Under the pieces are notes generated by a model. The model was not told where the DNA came from, made no database searches, and saw nothing but the letters and a program-made list of their open reading frames with translations. From an uncultured Methanomethylovorans sp. (GTDB lineage: Archaea > Halobacteriota > Methanosarcinia > Methanosarcinales > Methanosarcinaceae): a stretch of DNA of 11,429 nt. Position 1 is the stretch's first letter; every line of letters starts with the position of its first letter. The stretch is taken from positions 1-11,429 of the forward strand of contig CALBTS010000877.1 in assembly GCA_937968035.1 (NCBI GenBank). Reading direction: 5' to 3'. Made by a program: the position numbers and the translations under genes. Below, one piece after another: positions 6,427-11,429 of the stretch.

Positions 6427-7365
6427 CTATTTAAGAAGAGAAACAGAACCGTCCCTTGAAAGCAATACAACCCTGCTGATCTCAACATCATCTGCAACTG
6501 AATAACCCAAATGATCCGCTATTTGCATGGAAAAATCCAAAACTTCCTCATGCGATGGCATTGCCTCCCTAGGCAAACGGTTCCTTGAGAAACCCAAGTG
6601 CATGTATGCTTTTACCTCTACATAGTCCGGAGAAGCTTTCTTTATGAGTTCAGCATAACCCTGTGGATGGAACATATTTACTCCCTTTATCAGAGTAATG
6701 CGTATAACTGTCCTTGTGTCTTTGCCTCTCAACACTTCGAGGGACTCGTTCAGCTTGTTCCACAATTGGGTTGATCTGGGACGACATACCTTATTATAGG
6801 TTTCTTCATCAGGTGCATCCAGGCTCATATATAATTGCGAAGGGTTTATTCGGCGCATCATTTCAGGATTAGTACCATTAGTGACCACAAATGTTGTCAA
6901 TCCATGGTTTTTGAACTCTTCCACCAGTTCTGCAAGATAGGGATACATTGTAGGTTCGCCTGAGAGAGATATAGCCACATGCCTTGGTTCATTGCCTTCT
7001 AGCCATAACTCTCTGTGATCAGCATTACCAAAACCCGAGATCAACTTCCTCTGAGATTTTATACATGACCCCACTATTTCCGATGGAAAATCCCACTCTT
7101 CAGGTGCAGGTGCATCCACCTCCACAGGACGCCAGCAATGCAGGCATCTCTGGTTACACATAAGAGTCGGGGTCATCTGAAGACACCTATGGGATTCTAT
7201 TCCGTAGAAGGAAGCTTTGTAGCATTTACCTTCCTCTCTCATCGCCCTGCGAAGCCATAGACACGTCTTCACAGCCGAATGATTCCCTGCAAGACTATAA
7301 CCTTGCTTTTTGAGAAGGGAATGAAGATCTACAAGATCTGAGAAATTGTATTCCTGAGAGGACAT
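6427..7365 (-). CDS. twy1: tRNA 4-demethylwyosine synthase (TYW1/Taw1, radical SAM)
   Basis: TYW1 condenses m1G37 of tRNA-Phe with a two-carbon unit from pyruvate to make 4-demethylwyosine, the tricyclic core of wyosine bases. From ATG 7365 the protein has 312 residues, close to archaeal homologues. The radical SAM motif CNQRCLHC gives C70, C74 and C77. C35, C48 and C61, spaced 13 and 13, match the Cys that bind the second [4Fe-4S] cluster in TYW1, and K50 (in CYKAS) sits where the pyruvate Schiff-base Lys is expected. The SGEPTMYPYL and SLDAPDEETYNK blocks are also typical. The start is set by a TATA box 30 nt upstream and no SD, which indicates a leaderless mRNA; an in-frame upstream start at 7467 would run through that promoter. 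The stop is TAG, with no second stop until TAA at 6346-6348. Confidence 0.95.
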   Translation of the reverse strand: MSSQEYNFSDLVDLHSLLKKQGYSLAGNHSAVKTCLWLRRAMREEGKCYKASFYGIESHRCLQMTPTLMCNQRCLHCWRPVEVDAPAPEEWDFPSEIVGSCIKSQRKLISGFGNADHRELWLEGNEPRHVAISLSGEPTMYPYLAELVEEFKNHGLTTFVVTNGTNPEMMRRINPSQLYMSLDAPDEETYNKVCRPRSTQLWNKLNESLEVLRGKDTRTVIRITLIKGVNMFHPQGYAELIKKASPDYVEVKAYMHLGFSRNRLPREAMPSHEEVLDFSMQIADHLGYSVADDVEISRVVLLSRDGSVSLLK

Positions 7366-7387
7366 TTGAGGGTTAGTTAATATTTGG

Positions 7388-7414
7388 AGTATATATAATT
7401 TGGTGAGTTCACCA
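7388..7414 (-). promoter_or_regulatory. twy1 promoter with an abutting 14-bp palindrome
   Basis: The minus strand has ATTATATATAC (TATA box, about 7389-7399) centred 30 nt before ATG 7365, fitting a leaderless transcript. Directly upstream, TGGTGAACTCACCA (7401-7414; arms TGGTGA/TCACCA, two-base centre) is a perfect inverted repeat that covers the BRE position. Protein bound there would block TFB/TBP entry, so it is a good operator candidate. The regulator is unknown. Confidence 0.55.
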
Positions 7415-7417
7415 TGA

Positions 7418-7485
7418 AAATAAAAGAAAATTGGGGAAATATTAAGGTCTGATCCCCCATCGATCAAAAATCAACATTAAATGTT
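7418..7485 (-). terminator. mtbA transcription termination region
   Basis: At the mtbA stop the minus strand has AACATT-T-AATGTT (7473-7485), a small AT-rich hairpin followed by GATTTTT. Further on, a TGATC...GATCA stem (7451-7467) has no T-run directly after it, and then TTTTCTTTTATTTTC (about 7418-7434) forms a strong archaeal U-tract. Together these should end the mtbA mRNA before the twy1 promoter. Confidence 0.5.
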
Positions 7486-8504
7486 CAATACTTTTGTGCC
7501 TTTGCCATCTCCACCATTGCCTGCAGGTTCACTGTGGGTGTCTTGCTGACAATACCACAACCTGGTGCCAGCAATGCGACTCCTGCATCAAGAACTTCCT
7601 TTGACTTCTCTTTGATGAACTCAGGTGTCTTGTTCCAGAGCACGTTCACGGGGTCCAGGTTACCTACGATAACAGCCTTCTTAACTGTCTTGACAGCAGT
7701 TGCAGGATCTACGTTCTGATCGATACTGATAGCATTCACACCGCATGATTCCATGAGTGTAAGACCACCTGTGGTATCACCGCAAATATGGAGCACTGTT
7801 GGCACGTTCACTTCGTTCATGGCATCTACCAGTTTCTTGTGGAATGGCACCACGAACTTCTCGTAGAACTCAGCACCAATGAGCTGGTAACTTGCAGTCG
7901 GGTCGATGATGACCATGGTATCTGCACCGTTCTCCACCATCTTCTTGGCGTATGCAATGCTGAAAGCTGTGGAGAACTCCATGAGCTTCAGGCCCAGGTT
8001 CTCATCTGTGAAGATGTTCATGAACCAGTCGTCACCGTTCAAATGCTGTGCCAGGGAGAAAGGACCTATCATGCTGCCGATGACCGGCAGTTCCTTACCG
8101 TACTTGTCTGCCAGGATCCTGATAGCCTCACAGACAACGCCGATCCTCCCGTGGTCCAGGTTGTAACCTTCCAGTTTGGATATGTCATCAACGCTCTTGA
8201 CCACATGACCTACAACAGAGGGCTGTTGTTCCTGTGTGCCTGCCTTGATCTTGCAGCCGAAGAACTCGGCTTCAGCGGTGATATCAAAGGGCACACGCAC
8301 GGCCTCAAAACCGACAACGGTGTGACCAGCTTCACCCAGATCGGCCATGAGCTGGGCATCTTCATTGGCCTGAGGCCAGAATGCGCCACAAGCTTCCATT
8401 TGTTCTACGGTACCGGTCTGCGTGACAGAGATAGCTGCCATACGATCTACGTTCTGCCCTGTTAAAATACGGGCAAGCCTTTCTTTAGGGGTGTAATTGG
8501 ACAT
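7485..8504 (-). CDS. mtbA: Methylcobamide:CoM methyltransferase, methylamine type (MtbA)
   Basis: MtbA moves the methyl group from methylated corrinoid proteins (MtmC, MtbC, MttC) to coenzyme M, giving methyl-CoM for methanogenesis. The protein has 339 residues, the normal length, and a uroporphyrinogen-decarboxylase-like TIM barrel. Zinc ligands are H239 and C241 (in HICGD) and C316 (in [10 protein letters not shown]), the HxC...C pattern of the MtaA/MtbA family. [21 protein letters not shown] and the [16 protein letters not shown] block are typical. The methanol enzyme MtaA is a close paralogue; I prefer MtbA from overall likeness and from mtmB and the permease nearby. ATG 8504 has AAGGAG with seven-base spacing. 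The gene has many GC-ending codons, in keeping with high expression. It appears monocistronic, with its own elaborate upstream region. Confidence 0.88.
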   Translation of the reverse strand: MSNYTPKERLARILTGQNVDRMAAISVTQTGTVEQMEACGAFWPQANEDAQLMADLGEAGHTVVGFEAVRVPFDITAEAEFFGCKIKAGTQEQQPSVVGHVVKSVDDISKLEGYNLDHGRIGVVCEAIRILADKYGKELPVIGSMIGPFSLAQHLNGDDWFMNIFTDENLGLKLMEFSTAFSIAYAKKMVENGADTMVIIDPTASYQLIGAEFYEKFVVPFHKKLVDAMNEVNVPTVLHICGDTTGGLTLMESCGVNAISIDQNVDPATAVKTVKKAVIVGNLDPVNVLWNKTPEFIKEKSKEVLDAGVALLAPGCGIVSKTPTVNLQAMVEMAKAQKY

Positions 8505-8700
8505 TATCAGTCTCCTTAAAAATTATGTGCATTTAAAAGCTTTTCACTGTTAAAATGAAAGAACTGGCCATATATAATCCTCACAGATATGATGGTCTTT
8601 GAAAGACCAGGAGAGGAGTGCAACTTATTATATAATTTATAAGATTTATATAGCCAGTTCCATCACTGTTTCGTCACTTTGAGTTCTCACTTAAAGTTCA
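8505..8700 (-). promoter_or_regulatory. mtbA promoter and leader region
   Basis: No gene is seen in these 196 bases. Three AT boxes face mtbA: TATATAAAT (8644-8652), ATTATATAAT (about 8627-8638) and ATTATATAT (about 8570-8578). The first would give a leader of about 120 nt. Upstream of it are three AGTGA copies (TCACT at 8663-8667, 8674-8678 and 8687-8691, plus strand). The leader holds a perfect 17-nt palindrome, TGGTCTTTGAAAGACCA (8593-8609). The first and third boxes belong to two inverted copies of GAACTGGCYATATA (8561-8574 and 8648-8661). Layout suggests a strongly controlled gene; no regulator can be named. Confidence 0.55.
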
Positions 8701-9162
8701 TCATTTCCATTTACAGGGTTTGCCTGTACCCTGAACCTTTGACATGACCTCTATGCGCTTGAAGCCTTCCCAGAGTCCGTGGACATTGCAACCTGCGACT
8801 GCAATTAGATCCGTAAGCACTGATTTTGTACCACAATCCCCACACACATTGACCCCATGGATATTACATTGTTCTAACACCTTCACGGCAACAACTTCTT
8901 CTGGGATTGTTACAGTGAACTCCGCAGTAGTGCTGGTATCAGATGGTGAAAAATTCACTTCCCCTAACTTTATTCCATGCATGGAGAGCTTAATCTGTTC
9001 GATGTAATGAGATTGTTCCATTACATGTGGAACTGTCACCTTAACAGTGAAAGGCTGTTCAGTGAGGACAAGTTCCGGTGCTTCTATCACAGGCACATGC
9101 TTCTGCTCAAGCTCTGTGAGGTGAGCTGGATCTACAGGCTTATTGATTTTTTTATCCGTCAT
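8701..9162 (-). CDS. Methanoferrodoxin: superoxide reductase with an added [4Fe-4S] site
   Basis: Superoxide reductase turns superoxide into peroxide at a mononuclear His4-Cys iron. The 153-residue protein has the SOR core: QKHVPVIEAP with H22, PHVMEQSHYI with H46 and H52, and CNVHGLWE with C125 and H128, a full ligand set. Between the last beta strands it has a second CNIHG motif (C99) followed by CGDC (C107, C110), and it ends in CKWK (C150). Those four Cys could bind a [4Fe-4S] cluster, which matches methanoferrodoxin described from Methanosarcina mazei. Gln20 replaces the Glu of the usual EKH active-site triplet, while Lys21 is kept. No membrane span or signal is seen, so it should be cytosolic. 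GGTGAT lies three bases before ATG 9162. It sits alone between the permease operon and mtbA. Confidence 0.88.
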   Translation of the reverse strand: MTDKKINKPVDPAHLTELEQKHVPVIEAPELVLTEQPFTVKVTVPHVMEQSHYIEQIKLSMHGIKLGEVNFSPSDTSTTAEFTVTIPEEVVAVKVLEQCNIHGVNVCGDCGTKSVLTDLIAVAGCNVHGLWEGFKRIEVMSKVQGTGKPCKWK

Positions 9163-9200
9163 TTAATCACCATTTTCCTGAGTTCTATATCAATAAATAA

Positions 9201-9224
9201 AATAAAAAGCCAGCAGAGCTGGCA
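9201..9224 (-). terminator. Hairpin terminator ending the permease operon
   Basis: Directly after the TAA of the 84-residue protein the minus strand reads GCCAGC-TCT-GCTGGC (9209-9223) followed by TTTTTATTTTATTTATTG. A six-base GC-rich stem with a T-tract is a textbook intrinsic terminator. The stem core GCCAGC/GCTGGC is the same as in the terminator after mtmB. The T-tract may also serve as the AT-rich promoter element of the methanoferrodoxin gene. Confidence 0.75.
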
Positions 9225-9479
9225 TTAGAACTTATAGTGTTTCACAGAGTGGTACAGTATAACCACAAAGAACACTATTATTACTCCAAGGGATGAGAAG
9301 TAGGATACAGGATCCCATACAAAGCTCATGGCTCCGCTTTCTCCCCAGCCTACAAGCACAGTTCCCTGCAAGACCACTGGTGTTACCACACAGGTAAAAG
9401 CAACTATGAAGATAAAGAGGATGTCAAAGATCCTCATGAACACTCCTTTATCTCCTTCCTCTTTAACTGCTCCTGCCAT
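9225..9479 (-). CDS. Small two-span membrane protein, last gene of the permease operon
   Basis: I do not recognise the family. The 84-residue product has a charged N-terminus (KEEGDKG), a first hydrophobic span (about residues 15-45, FDILFIFIVAFTCVV), a loop of about 15 residues with WGESG and WDPVSY, and a second span (about 59-77, GVIIVFFVVILY) ending in SVKHYKF. The basic tail suggests that both ends face the cytosol. ATG 9479 has AAGGAGG with six-base spacing, and this SD directly follows the stop of the preceding gene (11 bases between genes). A terminator follows its own stop at once. The tight packing behind the permease suggests an accessory subunit or a factor for its assembly; this is inference. 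Confidence 0.8.
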   Translation of the reverse strand: MAGAVKEEGDKGVFMRIFDILFIFIVAFTCVVTPVVLQGTVLVGWGESGAMSFVWDPVSYFSSLGVIIVFFVVILYHSVKHYKF

Positions 9480-9490
9480 CTTATACCTCC

Positions 9491-9760
9491 TTAATCATAG
9501 TATTCAAATTCGAACATGTGTTTCTTGATGGATCTATATACACCCACACATCCTAATGTTTCTATTCCCAGCAACAGGATTATGAACAGTACATACAGTC
9601 CCATGAGGACGGATGGTATAGGCACACTGGCTCCTATTATTGATACTATGTTGTATATCATGTACAGTTCGGAGAAGTACAGCAGTGCTAGCAGCAACAC
9701 AATGACTCCGGCATCCTGATGCAATTTGCTATGGTATCTGTTATTGTCGATATTTGCCAA
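9491..9760 (-). CDS. Small two-span membrane protein directly after the permease, probable TTG start
   Basis: I do not recognise the family. The product has 89 residues from TTG 9760: a polar N-terminus (ANIDNNRYHSKLHQD), a first span (AGVIVLLLALLYFSELYMIY), a short loop with SVPIPS, a second span (LYVLFIILLLGIETLGCVGVY), and a basic then acidic tail (KKHMFEFEYYD). The first ATG, at 9766, lies only one base after the AAGGAGG run, too close for normal use. TTG two codons later has seven-base spacing, matching the 8, 6 and 9 bases seen in the three neighbouring genes, so TTG is preferred. The permease stop is about 12 nt upstream. Both spans contain a Glu, which is unusual unless it meets a partner. 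Confidence 0.75.
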   Translation of the reverse strand: MANIDNNRYHSKLHQDAGVIVLLLALLYFSELYMIYNIVSIIGASVPIPSVLMGLYVLFIILLLGIETLGCVGVYRSIKKHMFEFEYYD

Positions 9761-9772
9761 CTTCATCCCTCC

Positions 9773-11158
9773 TTATTCGCTCCTGTGCATTACCGGCTGT
9801 GGCCATCCCATATCACGTTCCCAGTCATGCTCGCTCTCTATGCTCTTGTACCTCCAGTTGAAGTAGAAGTACGCTACTATGTAGAACACCAACCCAAAGA
9901 TCAGGTTGTAACGGTATCCCCAATTGAGTGTCGACAGGATTATCATTGCCAGGAATATGGTAAAGTAAGCTATCCATGGCTGCATGGGTCCTATGAAAGG
10001 ACGTACCTTGCTCGAATGTTGTGGGAACATTTTCCTGAACCTTATAAGAGCAAATGGGATTAGCACATAGGCAACCATTCCTGATGTAATTGAGAAGGTA
10101 ATGACCTGGTCAAGGAAACCGCTGAACGCAAAAGCGATGGCTATAGGCATTGTAAAGATCACAGCCCTGTAAGGTGTGTAATATCTCGGGTGCACGGCTG
10201 AGAACCAGGGTGTCAGGAAATGATCCCTGGACAATGCAAACCACGACCTTGAAGAGTCACACACACATCCGTTTGCACTGGCAAGGCAGGTGAAAAGTGT
10301 ACCTATGGCCAGGAACACCACCAGGAAATACATACCACTTGAAGTTGCTGCCTCGTACAAAGGATATACAGATACTCCGAGGACTGATGCAGGTATAAGG
10401 CCTGCACATAGAAACAGCGTCATACCCGCTGCAATAAGCAGAGTGATCATACCAGCCTGTTGTCCCAGTGGAACCGCCCTTGAGGGGTGCTTACATTCTT
10501 CTGCGCACATTGCCGCACCTTCTATTCCCAGATAGAACCAGGGACCGAACTGCAATGCGGCGAATATTCCCACAATCCCGTTGGGCATGGCACCTGATAT
10601 CAGTTCTGCGGGGTTCCATGGTATGCTTCCAATTCCCAGAAGATTGAAGAAGAAGAACACGATTATAGCTATGAAAGCGGTCATGGTTAGCGCAAAGTTA
10701 AGAGTAAGTGCAGCCACGACTCCGCGGTAGTTGATAAATGTAAGGATCGATATCACAAGCAATGTAACTGGCAGTACCTGTATCTCCGGAAATATCGATT
10801 GGGCTATTGATGCTACGACAATTGAATCTGCAGCTTCCAGGGCGATATATTCCATGTATACTGCAAGACCAACTATGGCAGCTGCCCCTGGTCCTATGAA
10901 CAATCTCGCCCAGTCATAGGGTCCTCCCGCAAGTTTCGTAGCAGCTCCAAGCTCACTGGCACACAGTGCTACCATAACATACATCGTACCGGCGACAAGC
11001 AGTGCAAACAGGGAACCAAGTATACCACCCTTTGCAACTGTGAAGTTCCACCCCATGTATTCTCCGACAAGCACTATTCCAACACCAAGAGCCCATACGT
11101 GATAAGGTCTCAATGTTTTTACAAGGGTGGGGGATTCTGAACTCGTTTCTTCGGCCAT
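9773..11158 (-). CDS. mtmP: APC-superfamily permease, probable monomethylamine transporter MtmP
   Basis: The product is a 461-residue polytopic membrane protein with about 12 hydrophobic spans, in the APC amine/amino-acid permease superfamily and most like ethanolamine-type permeases. APC hallmarks include the first-span VLVGEYMGWNF, then ELGAATKLAGGPYDWARLFIGP after span 2 (the conserved aromatic-rich loop), and GIEGAAMCAEECKHPSRAVPLG after span 6. The gene lies just downstream of mtmB, where methanosarcinas carry mtmP, so uptake of monomethylamine is the likely role; the substrate cannot be read from sequence. ATG 11158 follows AAGGAGG by eight bases. An in-frame start at 11266 is rejected because it would overlap a better-supported small gene in another frame. 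It is flanked by three small membrane protein genes. Confidence 0.85.
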   Translation of the reverse strand: MAEETSSESPTLVKTLRPYHVWALGVGIVLVGEYMGWNFTVAKGGILGSLFALLVAGTMYVMVALCASELGAATKLAGGPYDWARLFIGPGAAAIVGLAVYMEYIALEAADSIVVASIAQSIFPEIQVLPVTLLVISILTFINYRGVVAALTLNFALTMTAFIAIIVFFFFNLLGIGSIPWNPAELISGAMPNGIVGIFAALQFGPWFYLGIEGAAMCAEECKHPSRAVPLGQQAGMITLLIAAGMTLFLCAGLIPASVLGVSVYPLYEAATSSGMYFLVVFLAIGTLFTCLASANGCVCDSSRSWFALSRDHFLTPWFSAVHPRYYTPYRAVIFTMPIAIAFAFSGFLDQVITFSITSGMVAYVLIPFALIRFRKMFPQHSSKVRPFIGPMQPWIAYFTIFLAMIILSTLNWGYRYNLIFGLVFYIVAYFYFNWRYKSIESEHDWERDMGWPQPVMHRSE

Positions 11159-11172
11159 TGAGATATCCTCCT

Positions 11173-11274
11173 TTATGATCTTTTTGACACTTTTACAGCA
11201 TCCAGCAGCACCCAACCTATCAGCAAGAAATCGATGAGATAAATTGCACCATTTATCATGGTCCATGTGTCCAT
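11173..11274 (-). CDS. 33-residue single-span membrane protein upstream of the permease
   Basis: This short gene is in a frame different from the permease. ATG 11274 has GGAGG (11284-11288 on the plus strand) nine bases upstream and reads 33 sense codons to TAA at 11173. The product starts MDTWTMINGAIYLIDF and has one span (about residues 7-24, with Asp15 inside it) and a basic tail (VKVSKRS). The acidic start and basic end predict outside-to-inside topology with the C-terminus in the cytosol. The stop almost touches the AAGGAGG of the permease gene, with 14 nt between genes. The good SD, span, charge pattern and spacing argue for a real gene, perhaps a single-helix permease subunit. It could also act only as a leader for coupling. 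Confidence 0.62.
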   Translation of the reverse strand: MDTWTMINGAIYLIDFLLIGWVLLDAVKVSKRS

Positions 11275-11283
11275 TTTAATATG

Positions 11284-11324
11284 CCTCCGCTGTTTTATAT
11301 GATAATAATTATTTATGTTAGTTC
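11284..11324 (-). promoter_or_regulatory. Possible promoter of the permease operon
   Basis: Between the mtmB terminator and the 33-codon gene the minus strand has GAACTAACATAAAT (11311-11324), a plausible TATA element, and farther down CATATAAAAC (about 11292-11301). GAACT followed by a TATA-like stretch also occurs at the mtbA promoter (GAACTGGCTATATAAAT), so a shared element is possible. Read-through past the mtmB terminator is the other source of transcripts. Confidence 0.35.
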
Positions 11325-11334
11325 AACCTCCATG

Positions 11335-11366
11335 AAAAAAAAAGCCAGCGATTTATTCGCTGGCTT
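11335..11366 (-). terminator. Strong hairpin terminator between mtmB and the permease operon
   Basis: The minus strand forms a perfect ten-base stem, AAGCCAGCGA/TCGCTGGCTT (11342-11351 and 11357-11366), with a five-base loop, followed by an unbroken T run (A run at 11335-11343). It starts about 12 nt after the mtmB stop. This is a strong intrinsic terminator. It may end the mtmB transcript completely, or let some through to the permease genes and so set their dose. Confidence 0.8.
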
Positions 11367-11378
11367 GGTTTTGGAGGC

Positions 11379-11429
11379 TTAGAACACCAGCCCCAGTCCT
11401 TCGAGCTTCTTTCTTGCTCCTTCGTAGAC
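11379..11429 (-). CDS. mtmB: Monomethylamine methyltransferase MtmB, C-terminal end only
   Basis: Sixteen codons and a TAA are present, giving VYEGARKKLEGLGLVF at the C-terminus. As I recall, the Methanosarcina MtmB end is VYDGARKKLEDLGLVF, so the match is almost exact. MtmB transfers the methyl group of monomethylamine to the corrinoid protein MtmC, and its reading frame contains an in-frame amber codon read as pyrrolysine; that codon is outside the window. The rest of the gene lies beyond the right edge. The call rests on a short tail but is supported by the permease and mtbA nearby. Confidence 0.85.
   Translation of the reverse strand, partial: VYEGARKKLEGLGLVF

Noticed and set aside
6412..6427. 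Tandem ATAGATAC at the twy1 stop codon
   Set aside because: Two copies of an 8-base AT-rich unit are too little to claim a repeat element or a recoding signal.
7366..7467. Upstream start for twy1 at 7467
   Set aside because: The extra 34 codons run through the TATA box and palindrome, and the leaderless start at 7365 fits family length.
7788..8465. A 225-codon open frame on the plus strand opposite mtbA
   Set aside because: It lies wholly within mtbA, which has all family motifs. The product is rich in His and Cys with no known domain, as expected for the complement of a gene with strong codon bias.
8535..8544. AAAAGCTTTT palindrome in the mtbA leader
   Set aside because: It is short and AT-rich, with little stability, and likely by chance.
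11159..11266. N-terminal extension of the permease starting MDHDKWCNLSH
   Set aside because: It has no SD at its start, is not like APC N-termini, and overlaps the 33-codon gene in another frame. ATG 11158 has AAGGAGG.
1..11429. CRISPR arrays, tRNA or rRNA genes, transposases, attachment sites
   Set aside because: No regularly spaced repeats, cloverleaf-forming sequence with a CCA-end or T-loop (GTTCRA) context, transposase motifs or integrase genes were seen on either strand. A full tRNAscan and covariance search was not possible here.

Overview
The window reads as the chromosome of a methylotrophic methanogenic archaeon of the Methanosarcinaceae (Methanolobus, Methanococcoides or Methanomethylovorans are likely relatives). 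The evidence is a methylamine-methanogenesis block (the C-terminus of monomethylamine methyltransferase MtmB, an APC-type permease and the methylcobamide:CoM methyltransferase MtbA), a methanoferrodoxin-type superoxide reductase, archaeal information-processing genes (aRF1, Taw1/Twy1, ArgRS), archaeal TATA boxes, Shine-Dalgarno sites of the GGTGAT/GGAGG type and several probable leaderless starts. Nearly every gene lies on the minus strand.

Left part (1-1339). A minus-strand pair, a DUF123 (GIY-YIG/Uri-like) nuclease followed by an unrecognised partial gene, can each be read as one protein only if a single missing base is restored in a short homopolymer. A plus-strand carboxymuconolactone decarboxylase/AhpD-like gene diverges from the nuclease across one shared AT-rich promoter. 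A DUF1294 membrane protein gene converges on it.

Middle part (1424-7365). msrB and a seven-bladed WD40 protein overlap by the ATGA arrangement and form one translation unit. An unrecognised plus-strand gene with tandem TATA boxes converges on argS. prf1 (aRF1) and argS form a two-gene operon 14 nt apart. twy1 (tRNA wyosine base) lies upstream of prf1, has its own leaderless promoter with an abutting 14-bp palindrome, and ends in an amber (TAG) codon, which is notable in a pyrrolysine-using organism.

Right part (7485-11429). This is the methylamine region. In transcription order on the minus strand: the end of mtmB, a strong terminator hairpin, a 33-codon single-span membrane protein that has not been listed as an ORF before in this window, the permease (probable MtmP), two small two-span membrane proteins, a second terminator, methanoferrodoxin, and mtbA. 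The four permease-region genes are packed with 6-15 nt gaps, and each has its own near-perfect SD. This suggests that the permease works with, or is made together with, three small membrane proteins. I regard this as the best candidate for an undescribed system here. The mtbA upstream region is also rich in structure: AGTGA repeats, an inverted pair of TATA-containing elements and a 17-nt palindrome.
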